A DNA stretch of 37,069 nucleotides from Methanosaeta sp. PtaU1.Bin060 (GCA_002067365.1 MVRK01000126.1:1-37069), one strand, 5' to 3'. Counted from the first letter of the stretch, positions 1-8,076 are shown. The notes: generated by a model from the sequence alone, not told the origin. Numbers and translations are program-made.

Positions 1-1
1 G

Positions 2-853
2 CTGCTACCAGAAAACGGGAAGATCATGGTCTATGGCCGTTCAGGGGGCGGAGTTTTAGTCCAACAGTATTTGGACAAGTATGGAGATCATGTATCCTGT
101 GCTTTGATTGAGGCAAGCGGTAGCCCGAATCAGGCAAGAGTGCATAACACCACCTTCATGAAAAATACATATAATTCGAACCCGAGTCTTGCGAGCTCTT
201 ACTTCGCCCTGTCGCAAAAAGGAGACGCAGCTCCATCCATGGCATTCATGCTCTATATGATTGGCCAGAGAGGAGATACTGAATTGCAGAAGAAAATAGC
301 TAACAGCAAAATAGAGAGTCTTTCCCTGGTTGATAGACTCACCTATCTGAAAAACTGGCTTGTACCATCCAACAATTTTCCACTGGTATGCCTTCTGTTC
401 AATGCGCCAAGAGAGCTGGAGGTCAAGGTGCGCTTATACGAACTGATAGCGGACGATCTGGAAGACTATTATCCGGCATCTCATCAAGAGGTCTGCCTCG
501 GATACGAGTGGGCAAAAGTTCTTCTTGTCGATTTTATTGATGCCCGCAAAGAGGGCAGTATTCACACGATGCAGATATCACCGAACCATTCGAGCTATAG
601 AGGAGAAGTTATGGTGTGGTCGGGAACTGCAGATCAGGTTTTCTCAGTTGAAATGGGGCAGTGGCTCAGCAATGCTTATCCCAATTCCAGACTGGCTGTA
701 TTTAATGACAGCCATCAATTCCAGAGAGATCAGGATTATTATCGAGATTTCAGAAGAGCATTTTTTACAGCTGGATCGAACTCATCAGAGGTTCAGGCCT
801 ATTTTGAGGACCCCAGACAATTAAATGCAGAATCTAGAAGGATTTCTCTATGA
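2..853 (+). CDS. alpha/beta hydrolase-fold protein (5' partial)
   Basis: The reading frame is open to the left edge, so the N-terminus lies outside the window. Residue numbers here count from base 2. The nucleophile elbow G-R-S-G-G-G puts the candidate catalytic Ser at about residue 14. A late W-S-G-T-A-D-Q segment offers the acid (Asp about 211), and D-S-H-Q-F offers the His (about 238). Spacing and order match a Ser-Asp-His alpha/beta hydrolase with a helical lid between strand 5 and the acid. The substrate cannot be told. The stop overlaps the start of the next gene by 4 nt (ATGA), so the two are probably co-translated. The fold is well supported; enzymatic activity is inferred. Confidence 0.72.
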   Translation: MLPENGKIMVYGRSGGGVLVQQYLDKYGDHVSCALIEASGSPNQARVHNTTFMKNTYNSNPSLASSYFALSQKGDAAPSMAFMLYMIGQRGDTELQKKIANSKIESLSLVDRLTYLKNWLVPSNNFPLVCLLFNAPRELEVKVRLYELIADDLEDYYPASHQEVCLGYEWAKVLLVDFIDARKEGSIHTMQISPNHSSYRGEVMVWSGTADQVFSVEMGQWLSNAYPNSRLAVFNDSHQFQRDQDYYRDFRRAFFTAGSNSSEVQAYFEDPRQLNAESRRISL

Positions 854-2118
854 AATATGCCGAGGTCATGACACGTAAATGGATTATCTCGATTGCAGCC
901 TTTATCGCAGTAACGATAGCAATATTAACCGCAGTTATAACAAACTCCTCTCCTGCGGGTTATGCTTTTGATGTTGCCGCCTCAAGCGATGGCTATGTTT
1001 TTGCCGTAGAAGGGCACAAAGGAATGAAAGTATTCAAACTAGACTCAAATAAACCTGAACTGGATATGGTCTCAGTCTTGCACCCACCCGAGGGGCTTTA
1101 TTTCAGGAACATCAAATTAGCAGGCAATTATGCGTTTGTGGCATCTCTTTCAAAGGGAGATGATCCCTTATCGAGAGGAGAGCTCGTAATGATTAACATT
1201 TCAAATCCATATAAGCCAGAAGTTTCGGATATCAGCAATGATGGTGCAGGCTTTGGGCTATTCATAAAGGATAATTATGCGTATGTAGCTGCAGGTCAAG
1301 AAGGCCTTCACATATATGAGATCAGAGAACCGCCATCAGTAAGAATCGTGGGCAGATGCAAAACTCCAGGCACGGCTTGGGATGTATGGCTTTCAGGGAA
1401 TCATGCTTTTATCGCGGATAATGAAAACGGACTGGCAGTGGTGGATGTTTCCAGCCCTGCCTCACCTAAATATTTAGGGCAGGCATTATGGGCAGAAAGG
1501 AGTTACCTCTTTTCCATGGGCCTAGAGTCCGGGAAATATTTGATCAACGGAACAATAGTCAAAGAGATATTAAACATATTTCGTCAAAATGATTTTATTC
1601 TCAATGATTATGATTATATTGTTAAAGAAAATGATAGCTATTGGGCAATAATGGAAAATAGATCAAAACGCATAAGCATCGAAAAAGATGAAGAACAGCT
1701 AAATGTTTACCTGGAAGATCCCTGCGCGGAAATCGCTCGCGGTGAAGGGGACTATGTATATGTGGCTGCTGGACCGCAAGGCTTGATAATAGTAGATGTA
1801 TCCAATCCGTTAGAACCGAAGGTAATATCTCGATTCAAATCTGGGAATAATGCCTGTGTAGAAGGATTGGCCATAAGAGATAATCTTTTGTATCTGACTA
1901 ATGGGAACGAAGAAGATTCGAAGGATAATGGCCTTCTAGTAATCGACGTGTCAAATCCTTCAACTCCAAAATTAATCGGAAAATGTCCGCTCTCCGGATG
2001 GGTCGAGGGCGTGACATTATTCAAAGACGAGGCCATCGTAGCAAATACATATGCAGGTGTAGCGCTAATCGATATATCAGACGTTAGGAATCCTGTCTTC
2101 TTAGGTAGGGCGTCTTAA
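850..2118 (+). CDS. membrane-anchored LVIVD-repeat (beta-propeller-like) protein
   Basis: This protein has 422 residues. A hydrophobic segment at about residues 10-30 looks like a signal anchor, so the bulk is probably extracytoplasmic. The rest carries repeats of the LVIVD type, seen as L-V-M-I-N-I-S-N-P, L-A-V-V-D-V-S-S-P, L-I-I-V-D-V-S-N-P and L-L-V-I-D-V-S-N-P, each followed by a P-K or P-E strand. Such repeats form beta-propellers and are common in surface proteins of methanogens. A less regular stretch at about 215-285 interrupts the repeats. The start overlaps the hydrolase stop (ATGA), suggesting an operon and possibly a shared surface role. No catalytic motif is visible. Confidence 0.8.
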   Translation: MKYAEVMTRKWIISIAAFIAVTIAILTAVITNSSPAGYAFDVAASSDGYVFAVEGHKGMKVFKLDSNKPELDMVSVLHPPEGLYFRNIKLAGNYAFVASLSKGDDPLSRGELVMINISNPYKPEVSDISNDGAGFGLFIKDNYAYVAAGQEGLHIYEIREPPSVRIVGRCKTPGTAWDVWLSGNHAFIADNENGLAVVDVSSPASPKYLGQALWAERSYLFSMGLESGKYLINGTIVKEILNIFRQNDFILNDYDYIVKENDSYWAIMENRSKRISIEKDEEQLNVYLEDPCAEIARGEGDYVYVAAGPQGLIIVDVSNPLEPKVISRFKSGNNACVEGLAIRDNLLYLTNGNEEDSKDNGLLVIDVSNPSTPKLIGKCPLSGWVEGVTLFKDEAIVANTYAGVALIDISDVRNPVFLGRAS

Positions 2119-2225
2119 CTGTAGCAGTCCTGATATAACCAAGATTGCTAGATCGGATCGCTGTAATAATTGGGTGTGATGTTATTGGGCGCAAAATTAG
2201 CCACAGCTATAGCCAGCTCAACTAT

Positions 2226-2714
2226 TCAGGGACCTTGAAAAATCTCTTTATGCATATGGGTGGCCCCGCCTTCTTGGAACACTTCTTGAAATCCACTGCT
2301 CCGGTAAAATTCAATAGCTTTCAGATTTATCACTTGTACCGACAGTCTGAGATGACGTATGCCATGTGCCAGAGCTTCATGCTCTAGCCGCTTCATCGCT
2401 TGAGTGCCTATTCCCCGCCGTTGATAATCAAATTTAATTCGAATTGAATTTATAAATAGACGTTCTTCGTTATTAATTTCATTGAACCAGAAATAGCCTA
2501 TGATGAAACTGTTACTGTATATGGTTTTAACGGTGCCTACAGAGATCAAATTTTTAATAAAACATTCTTCATAATTCTGATCCCGAAGTGCTCCCCAAGT
2601 ATATCTAATAATCTCGCTCATATTTTCCTTTGTTATGGCAATAATATCAATGATATCACTATTGGTCATATCTCTGAATCTACATCGCTCCCTCCAATCC
2701 ATACAGCTCTCCAT
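2226..2714 (-). CDS. GNAT family N-acetyltransferase
   Basis: This 162-residue protein has the GNAT core. A beta strand with I-N-S-I-R-I is followed by the acetyl-CoA pyrophosphate-binding motif Q-R-R-G-I-G at residues 98-103 and a helix. Then come L-R-L-S-V-Q-V-I-N and A-I-E-F-Y-R-S-S-G-F at about 133-142, the classic motif B. It resembles RimI-like and small-molecule acetyltransferases, but the substrate cannot be read from the sequence. The gene stands alone, convergent with the LVIVD gene. The ATG at 2714 is the only sensible start, and length is normal for the family. Confidence 0.85.
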   Translation of the reverse strand: MESCMDWRERCRFRDMTNSDIIDIIAITKENMSEIIRYTWGALRDQNYEECFIKNLISVGTVKTIYSNSFIIGYFWFNEINNEERLFINSIRIKFDYQRRGIGTQAMKRLEHEALAHGIRHLRLSVQVINLKAIEFYRSSGFQEVFQEGGATHMHKEIFQGP

Positions 2715-2820
2715 ACGATTGACATATAGATAAAGATAATTGTAAAAGATATGCCAACCATTAAGGACCAGCCCCTCTGAATGTCAAAGATTTATATCAG
2801 TTAGTAAACTTATATCGCAG

Positions 2821-2859
2821 TGAAACAGATGCCCTAATTATCTGTTTCAAAAAAAAAAA
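2821..2859. repeat. perfect 10-bp inverted repeat next to an A11/T11 tract
   Basis: Bases 2821-2830 (tgaaacagat) and 2840-2849 (atctgtttca) are perfect reverse complements around a 9-nt loop. An 11-base A run spans 2849-2859. On the minus strand the T run comes first and lies directly downstream of the TPR fragment. It could act as a T-tract archaeal terminator with the hairpin behind it. The order is not that of a bacterial intrinsic terminator on either strand. Confidence 0.6.
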
Positions 2860-2863
2860 GAAC

Positions 2864-3115
2864 TTATGAATGTTCTATCCTCATTGCAGGAGCCAAGAAG
2901 AGTACTACTCCATGAGGTCCGCATGGGAATCCCAGATCTCTAGCCTTGCCGAAAGCCATCTCCGCTTCAGATTCACGACCAAATGCTTTGAGGATTAATC
3001 CTTTGTAATACCAGGGTCTATAATTGCCAGGGGATATCTCGCTGGACTTATTGAAACACGAAAGGTCCACCTCATACTCTCCCTGCTGCTGGAGCCAGCT
3101 TTTTCTATGAACCAC
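2864..3115 (-). pseudogene. TPR-protein fragment (likely gene remnant)
   Basis: This 83-residue frame opens with GTG at 3115. It contains one recognisable tetratricopeptide unit, roughly S-C-F-N-K-S-S-E-I-S-P-G-N-Y followed by W-Y-Y-K-G-L-I-L-K-A-F-G-R and E-A-E-M-A-F-G-K-A-R. TPR proteins normally carry several such units. Here only the end of one and the start of the next survive, and the N-terminal residues do not look like TPR. No good start or ribosome-binding site is seen upstream. It is most likely the 3' remnant of a larger TPR gene, though a short real protein cannot be excluded. Confidence 0.45.
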
Positions 3116-3190
3116 TTTTTTGCTCCTGCTAGCACATTTTGACTGTTCTCCAATACTTCCGTATGTCGTCAGCTCCTAATCATTGGAAAA

Positions 3191-4702
3191 TCATATCGCC
3201 TTGTCGCTTGCTTTCTCCGGAAATCCTAGGAGTTCGAGCGCCCTGTTCCTTATCATGATCATATCTCGATCCAGCGATGAACCGTCGTCTTCTTTCATAT
3301 CCTTAACGTAATTTAAGGTAAATGCAAGCTTGTCATTAAAGCCGATGCCTCCCAATATTAGTGAAACGAGTCTGACTGCAGGAGGAACGAAAAACATGCG
3401 ATCGAGCCTAAGGCAGCCGTAGGTCTCAGGGTAGTCCAGCCGCCCAAGATTTGTATTGAGGATAGGCAGAGTTCTGTTCTTGCGAGAAGCGGAGATCTTG
3501 AACGCAATGTTCGTTGTGTCGCGAGCAAATGCCGAAAGGTTATTCGTTCTTTCGAATGCCTCTGGAACGAACTGCATAAGATGTGCAAAACAGAAACATG
3601 CGTCTATCAATGTAGGATCAAAGAGTTCAAAGTCGGAGCCACCTGTATTGAGCCTCTCTATATCCTTGTGGATTATCTTGTGGATCTCCTGCGCATTTTC
3701 CCATATGGTTTTTTCCTGGTCATAGGCGATTGGAAAAGATGAGGCTCCAATAAAATAGCAGAATGCCGCTCCAACCTTCTCCCGAAGGCGCCTTCGCAGA
3801 TCATATGGGATGCCTATCATGTTCTGGTCCGCAGGGAACGGACCGATGATCTCCTGATACGCTGCCATGAATGCAACAGTAGTTGCTGAGATAATGGTGA
3901 CGCCATTTTCCCTGCATTTGGCGACCAGAGCGGATGTTTCCTGAGGCTCGAGCTGAAGAAGGATGATTTTATGCTGTGTCTTTTCCCAGTATGCCTTATG
4001 AACCTCAATAGAGTCAGCCTGGGAGAAGTAATGTGGCCTTTGCCTCCACTGATGATTGAAATCATTGATGGCATCTTTTCCGACAGAATTTGACGGGGAT
4101 GGATCTTCATTGCGATGGAGGTAGCCCGCGCTCAAAGGCGGCTCTATGACCTTGATCTCTTTTGCTGGCTCTGCATAGAAGCTAAGAATATCGCGGATCA
4201 GGTTTGCGAGGGCAACCCCATCGCAGATGCCATGATTTGAGAATGCGATCAGCTCCGAAACCTCCTGCGAATACACGAGTACAAACCTGATCAAAGGTCC
4301 AGTTTCCAGCTCAAAAGGTGCCAGATGTTCCCGTTGGATTTCATCGACCCACTGAGTATCCGATGATCTTGGTGCTGTACGAAGTATGATCTTTGGAACA
4401 TTATCTGTCGAAAACCAGGCGTCATGCTGGCTATCGAAAATAACTTTTGCCCCTAGCAGAGGGTGCATTCTTCGTGCCGCATTGATTGCACGTAAAAGAT
4501 CTTTCTCCGACACGTCTCCCGCAACACGGGCTGCCATAGATACATTAGATTGAATGTTCCATAGAAATATCCTCTCGAAATTCGAGAGACGGCGCACACA
4601 GCCAGGAATACCGGCACCATTGCTCTTTTGTTCATCAAGGTGCATCTTATCCCCCAAAATTCGTTCATTGTTACTCGTACATGCACAGTCTGTCCGGCTC
4701 AT
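3191..4702 (-). CDS. condensation-domain / PapA-like acyltransferase
   Basis: This 503-residue protein belongs to the CoA-dependent acyltransferase fold shared by NRPS condensation domains, PapA-type acyltransferases and alcohol acetyltransferases. The active-site motif HxxxDG is present as H157-G-I-C-D161-G162. The usual first His of HHxxxDG is replaced by Asn156. Upstream, A-I-N-A-A-R-R-M-H-P-L-L matches the helix that typically precedes the motif, and F-E-L-E-T-G-P-L-I-R the region just before it. No carrier or adenylation domain is fused. The ATG at 4702 overlaps the stop of the methyltransferase gene (ATGA), so the two are translationally coupled. A standalone enzyme of this type would transfer an acyl group to an alcohol or amine. 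The actual substrates are unknown. Confidence 0.78.
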   Translation of the reverse strand: MSRTDCACTSNNERILGDKMHLDEQKSNGAGIPGCVRRLSNFERIFLWNIQSNVSMAARVAGDVSEKDLLRAINAARRMHPLLGAKVIFDSQHDAWFSTDNVPKIILRTAPRSSDTQWVDEIQREHLAPFELETGPLIRFVLVYSQEVSELIAFSNHGICDGVALANLIRDILSFYAEPAKEIKVIEPPLSAGYLHRNEDPSPSNSVGKDAINDFNHQWRQRPHYFSQADSIEVHKAYWEKTQHKIILLQLEPQETSALVAKCRENGVTIISATTVAFMAAYQEIIGPFPADQNMIGIPYDLRRRLREKVGAAFCYFIGASSFPIAYDQEKTIWENAQEIHKIIHKDIERLNTGGSDFELFDPTLIDACFCFAHLMQFVPEAFERTNNLSAFARDTTNIAFKISASRKNRTLPILNTNLGRLDYPETYGCLRLDRMFFVPPAVRLVSLILGGIGFNDKLAFTLNYVKDMKEDDGSSLDRDMIMIRNRALELLGFPEKASDKAI

Positions 4703-5649
4703 TCGACCACCGCATGAGCAAACAATAGTAGACTGCTTACTGCCCTGTTTTCGTTTTTTCCATGGAAATAAGCTCTCTTGTAGTCCTCACTGGTCACATT
4801 GCAGACATGGGAAAATCCGCGCTTTGCAAGGAACTCTTCGAGCAATCCCTCTTCGATGCCGAACATCAATGGCTCTCCAATCCGCGCCAGGTAATCATGA
4901 GCAATTTTCCCCACTTCCAGCACAGAGCTTCCATCGACTACGGATTTCGGATAATAATCGAAGATTATGGCACTTCCCTTGCCCGAGTTCTTCGAGATAA
5001 AGTATAGTATTCTGTCTACTGTCTCGGGCTGAAGATACATGAGGAGCCCCTCCATGAGGAAGAGAGTTTGCTTGGATTTATCGTATCCAGCTTGTAGCAG
5101 CTTTTCGCCTAAATTTTCCGTCATTAAATCGAGCGGAACATACACGACATTCTCTCGAACAGCGCCAAAGATCTCCTTGATCTTCTCCGTCTTCACTTCT
5201 TGAGTGACAGGATGATCAACCTCGAACACCCTGATATTGTCCTCGCTACCTAGACCCTCGATCCGATACGCTCGGGTATCGTAGCCTGCCCCAAGAATGA
5301 CCAGCTGCGAAATCCCTTTGTCAATGGATGTCTTCACAAAATCATCAAAATATCTGACCCGCGCCCGAGTTGAGTTGCCCAACCCGAGAAGAAGCGTCCC
5401 AAGATCCCCGAGACTCTCGAGCATTGCCTTTGCCTTCTGTGGGTCCTTGTTCAGTTCCAGCACCTCTGGAGATACGAAATGGATTGCATATGGGTCGTAA
5501 CAAATCCTCTCATCCTCGGGCTTTTGCGATTCATCAAATCGATGGCCTGCAACTATTGCAGCTGTCTTGCTTCCTGGACCGGCTCTTTCCAATAACTTAT
5601 TGGATATTTCAAATAATTTCGTTGTGCTTGTCGGTTTTTCCATTTTCAT
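4699..5649 (-). CDS. SAM-dependent methyltransferase, leucine carboxyl methyltransferase-type
   Basis: This protein has about 316 residues. The LCMT/TIGR00027 hallmarks are in order: A-R-V-R-Y-F-D-D-F near residue 97, the SAM-binding G-A-G-Y-D-T-R-A-Y-R near 120, F-E-V-D-H-P near 143, and L-F-L-M-E-G-L-L-M-Y-L. Family members methylate carboxyl groups of proteins or of polyketide-like small molecules. Frames begin GTG-ATG-AAA-ATG. I chose the ATG at 5649 because a TATA-like element sits about 30 nt upstream, which suggests a leaderless message. It is the first gene of a two-gene unit with the acyltransferase, so the product may be an acylated and carboxyl-methylated compound (inference). Confidence 0.85.
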   Translation of the reverse strand: MKMEKPTSTTKLFEISNKLLERAGPGSKTAAIVAGHRFDESQKPEDERICYDPYAIHFVSPEVLELNKDPQKAKAMLESLGDLGTLLLGLGNSTRARVRYFDDFVKTSIDKGISQLVILGAGYDTRAYRIEGLGSEDNIRVFEVDHPVTQEVKTEKIKEIFGAVRENVVYVPLDLMTENLGEKLLQAGYDKSKQTLFLMEGLLMYLQPETVDRILYFISKNSGKGSAIIFDYYPKSVVDGSSVLEVGKIAHDYLARIGEPLMFGIEEGLLEEFLAKRGFSHVCNVTSEDYKRAYFHGKNENRAVSSLLLFAHAVVE

Positions 5650-5674
5650 CACTGATCAGCAGTTATACACAAAT

Positions 5675-5686
5675 GTATTTAAATTT
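5675..5686 (-). promoter_or_regulatory. TATA box for the methyltransferase/acyltransferase pair
   Basis: On the minus strand the sequence reads AAATTTAAATAC, centred about 30 nt before the ATG at 5649. This is the spacing expected for an archaeal leaderless transcript. The surrounding 220 bp between the divergent genes is strongly AT-rich. Confidence 0.5.
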
Positions 5687-5850
5687 TTCTTTCATATAGG
5701 TATAAAATGGTTTTCTAAGCATATATTTAAAAAATTCGCCTCCAAAAACATTCAGATTTTATAAAACACACCTCCCAGAATTCCCATATTCTCCTAACCG
5801 TGCCAGAAATAAGATAATAACAAAATACTAATTTACAAGTTTAGGAAAAC

Positions 5851-5858
5851 TTAAATTT
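5851..5858 (+). promoter_or_regulatory. TATA box for the 5876 gene
   Basis: TTAAATTT lies 18-25 nt upstream of the candidate ATGs at 5876 and 5882, and no Shine-Dalgarno sequence is visible. That fits a leaderless or nearly leaderless mRNA, divergent from the methyltransferase unit. Confidence 0.4.
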
Positions 5859-5875
5859 GAGAAAACTCTAAATTG

Positions 5876-6892
5876 ATGCTCATGGTAGAAAACAGCACTA
5901 CCGTACAGGATCTCAGCGCCATAGATGCTCTGACGCATATATTCAACCTGGGACTATCCCAGAAACCTCAGACTGCCTTAGGTGCCGCTGGTTACTATAT
6001 AAATTATATTAAATTATTTCCTGCCAATTTTGAAATGATCCTCAAGTTGGTCAAGAAGGACATCCCCGGTTTTAGCGGCAGCCGTTTGAGGTTGGGCCGC
6101 AGACAGCTATTGATCGATGGAGTTGTCGCCCAGATGCTGCCTCTGATAGAATATGAAAGGCCGATATTCAAGAAGGAATTCGGAAGAGAGCTTCTGCTGC
6201 CTGCTGATCCCAAGACAATCTGGGAAACTCACAAAAATATGCTGGATAGAGTATATATAAGCAAGCCTGAGCCAGGGACGGGGTTAGAAGGCTACTTCAA
6301 TAGTCTATCGAAAACGTATAATGAGAAATTCAGTCCTGCAAGTATGTACGAAAAGCTGGGAAAGTGTATGGAAGAGCGCTGTATTCCCATAAATTACAGT
6401 GCTCCCTGGATACTGTATAGCCTTCTGAGCAATGTGAACGATGGCAGCACTGTTTACATGATGATGAGCGGCACAAGGGCATTTGATGCCGTTCATAGGG
6501 GCTATTACGAGGGCATTTTAAGGAAGGGTGCCGGCATCGATATGCTTCTTGGGAGAAGAGATCAGAGACAATTGAACTACATAGGTGACTTAAAAGAGAC
6601 TTATGATAAGAACCTTCGTGTCAGATATACACCTGTTGAGAGCGGTGGAACAAAGAGGATGGCCATCCTGGATGATCTTTTTGCATTGGATGCCAGAAAA
6701 ATACTGCCTCAAACAAAGAGAGAGCCCTCATATATAGGCACACTTTACCAGGATAAAGACTGCATCGCCGATATTAAAAATACCTTCAAAGATATATGGG
6801 CCATAAGTCATGAGATCAGCTTAGAGGAGATAAGAGATATCAAGCCACCCTGGTGGAATCCTCTGAAGACCAGACACCCCCTCAGATGGTAG
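5876..6892 (+). CDS. hypothetical protein with TrmB/PLD-like C-terminal segment
   Basis: I do not recognise this protein of about 338 residues. It has no signal peptide or membrane segment and looks soluble. The C-terminal half has a run that loosely resembles the ligand-binding, PLD-like part of TrmB-type regulators: Y-Y-E-G-I-L-R-K-G-A-G-I-D, then L-R-V-R-Y-T-P-V, R-M-A-I-L-D-D-L-F-A-L-D, S-Y-I-G-T-L-Y-Q-D and F-K-D-I-W. No HKD catalytic motif and no N-terminal helix-turn-helix were seen. Frames open TTG-ATG-CTC-ATG. The ATG at 5876 or 5882 is preferred because of the TATA position. It is divergent from the acyltransferase pair, so a sensor or regulator role is possible but unproven. Confidence 0.6.
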   Translation: MLMVENSTTVQDLSAIDALTHIFNLGLSQKPQTALGAAGYYINYIKLFPANFEMILKLVKKDIPGFSGSRLRLGRRQLLIDGVVAQMLPLIEYERPIFKKEFGRELLLPADPKTIWETHKNMLDRVYISKPEPGTGLEGYFNSLSKTYNEKFSPASMYEKLGKCMEERCIPINYSAPWILYSLLSNVNDGSTVYMMMSGTRAFDAVHRGYYEGILRKGAGIDMLLGRRDQRQLNYIGDLKETYDKNLRVRYTPVESGGTKRMAILDDLFALDARKILPQTKREPSYIGTLYQDKDCIADIKNTFKDIWAISHEISLEEIRDIKPPWWNPLKTRHPLRW

Positions 6893-7044
6893 TACTGCAG
6901 CAGTCTTTTTCAGAGATTCAGATGCTTCTTTGACCTCTGATGCCAGAGCCCGAGAGATCAGGGCTGCATCTTCGATTCGGCCTCGATCATTTAGGGGCGG
7001 GGGCGCTCGAAGCAAAATGGTCGGGCGAAATCCTTTTGATTATT

Positions 7045-7065
7045 GTGTACTATAGTGTACTATGG
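7045..7065 (+). promoter_or_regulatory. tandem 10-bp repeat at the RHH start, candidate operator
   Basis: The 9-mer gtgtactat occurs at 7045-7053 and again at 7055-7063, exactly one helical turn apart. The second copy runs into the ATG at 7062. Ribbon-helix-helix repressors commonly bind two half-sites spaced 10 bp apart, so this may be the autoregulatory operator of the gene it overlaps (inference). Confidence 0.45.
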
Positions 7066-7418
7066 TTAACTGCATGGGCGCATCGAGCAAGGATAACGCC
7101 GCCCCCGCTTCGGTATCCATTGGTGCCAAGATCGGGATCGCAGAGGCGAGGCAGATACGAGAGTTGATCGAAGCCGGGTTATTCCTCAATGAATCTGACT
7201 TCGTGAGGGACGCCATCAGGCACAGGCTAGCCGATATCAAGGTGATCAAATGCCGGGATATTGATTACGAGACCGCCAAGAAAGAGGTTGCTGGCTATTT
7301 CAAGCGCATGGGAGAGGCATATCCCGATGAGGCTGCCGAGGATCTGGAGCTGGATTTCGACCTCGTGATGAAGATCACCGGGGAGCTGCGAAGGGACGGC
7401 ACACTGGAGGAAACCTGA
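7062..7418 (+). CDS. ribbon-helix-helix (CopG/ParD-like) protein
   Basis: This 118-residue protein has an N-terminal ribbon-helix-helix-like segment, roughly residues 16-58. A short strand (A-S-V-S-I-G-A-K-I-G) precedes helix I-R-E-L-I-E-A-G-L-F and N-E-S-D-F-V-R-D-A-I-R-H-R-L, the pattern seen in archaeal CopG/ParD-like antitoxins and regulators. The C-terminal half is acidic and helical and may bind a partner. The stop codon overlaps the ATG of a 57-residue gene (TGATG), so the pair is coupled. The tandem repeat over the start codon hints at autoregulation. Whether this is a toxin-antitoxin antitoxin or a plain regulator is open. Confidence 0.65.
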   Translation: MVNCMGASSKDNAAPASVSIGAKIGIAEARQIRELIEAGLFLNESDFVRDAIRHRLADIKVIKCRDIDYETAKKEVAGYFKRMGEAYPDEAAEDLELDFDLVMKITGELRRDGTLEET

Positions 7419-7591
7419 TGGATTACTACGAGGAAGGAGATGCAATCCATGGCTCCAGAATCTATGTCGAAACGAGGAAAGTTGAAGGGCACAGGGTAAT
7501 AGTTAAGACAGGAAGACACAAGGCCCAGAGCCTGAGACTGATTGATAATGCCAAAGCGGTCATCGTAAAAAAGCTGAAGTATGCCGGCTGA
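7418..7591 (+). CDS. 57-residue basic protein coupled to the RHH gene
   Basis: The ATG at 7418 shares its A with the TGA of the RHH gene. The frame runs 57 codons to a TGA at 7589-7591. The product starts M-D-Y-Y-E-E-G-D-A-I-H-G and ends K-K-L-K-Y-A-G, with a basic, strand-rich middle (V-E-T-R-K-V-E-G-H-R-V-I-V-K-T-G-R). Pattern and codon use look like a real gene, and the overlap implies co-translation. I know no family for it. Basic charge and partnership with an RHH protein would fit a small nucleic-acid-binding protein or toxin, but this is inference. Confidence 0.55.
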   Translation: MDYYEEGDAIHGSRIYVETRKVEGHRVIVKTGRHKAQSLRLIDNAKAVIVKKLKYAG

Positions 7592-7640
7592 TTCTGCAGC
7601 CGGGCGCGCTCCCGTCAAGCGGCTCTGCCGCAGTCGTTGC
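7584..7640. repeat. GC-rich hairpin repeat, copy A
   Basis: It contains two stem-loops: ccggctg (7584-7590) with cagccgg (7597-7603), and gcggc-tct-gccgc at about 7619-7631. The block gcagccgggc...gcggctctgccgcagtcgt recurs at 8749-8788. The first stem overlaps the stop of the 57-residue gene, so it may also be a 3'-end structure. No T run follows. Confidence 0.5.
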
Positions 7641-8076
7641 CCGCAATCCGGCGATGGCAGTCTGAGAATAAGATGGGAGAACTCCCATCATCACGATCAA
7701 CTAAAGACATTTCCCAGCTATAAACATACGCCGTAGCTTCAGGAATCTGACGAGGTAAGCCTGAAGGAGGTACTTGAAGCGATCAGAAAGAAGTTGAGGA
7801 AAGAGATCAGGATGAGAGTGAAAGAGGCGCTGAGATGAAGAAGAAATAGTTGCCTGAGTGACACCATCATGGCTGAATCCCGGCGTGGTCTCGTTTATAG
7901 GAGGCAACTCAGCACCATTGCGAAGAACTGGAATGTCAGCACTAATAAAAAGATAAATGCTGTTCGCATCATCTTGAAGTGAAACCTATCGTCTATTGCA
8001 CGTTGCGTTGTGTACATATACCATCATTGCTAACATTTAAGTACTATCAGAGGGATTAGGCATATTCGGTGCCACT
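7592..8076. other. gene-poor spacer with decayed sequence
   Basis: This 485-bp stretch has no intact gene on either strand that I can support. It holds repeat copy A at its left end, a coding remnant near 7740-7838, and about 200 bp in which I see nothing. The right end is AT-richer and probably carries the promoter of the 8077 gene. Confidence 0.5.
7740..7838 (+). pseudogene. short coding remnant with helical, charged tail
   Basis: In one frame this reads Q-E-S-D-E-V-S-L-K-E-V-L-E-A-I-R-K-K-L then R-K-E-I-R-M-R-V-K-E-A-L-R and a TGA. This is strongly protein-like, with an amphipathic helix. The frame is closed by TAG just upstream. A second short protein-like run (T-F-P-S-Y-K-H-T-P) sits in another frame at about 7708-7734, as if the gene had been truncated and frameshifted. 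The parent family was not identified. Confidence 0.3.

Noticed and set aside
2145-2387. 80-codon plus-strand open frame after the LVIVD gene
   Set aside because: Most of it is antisense to the GNAT gene, and it has no ribosome-binding site or recognisable pattern.
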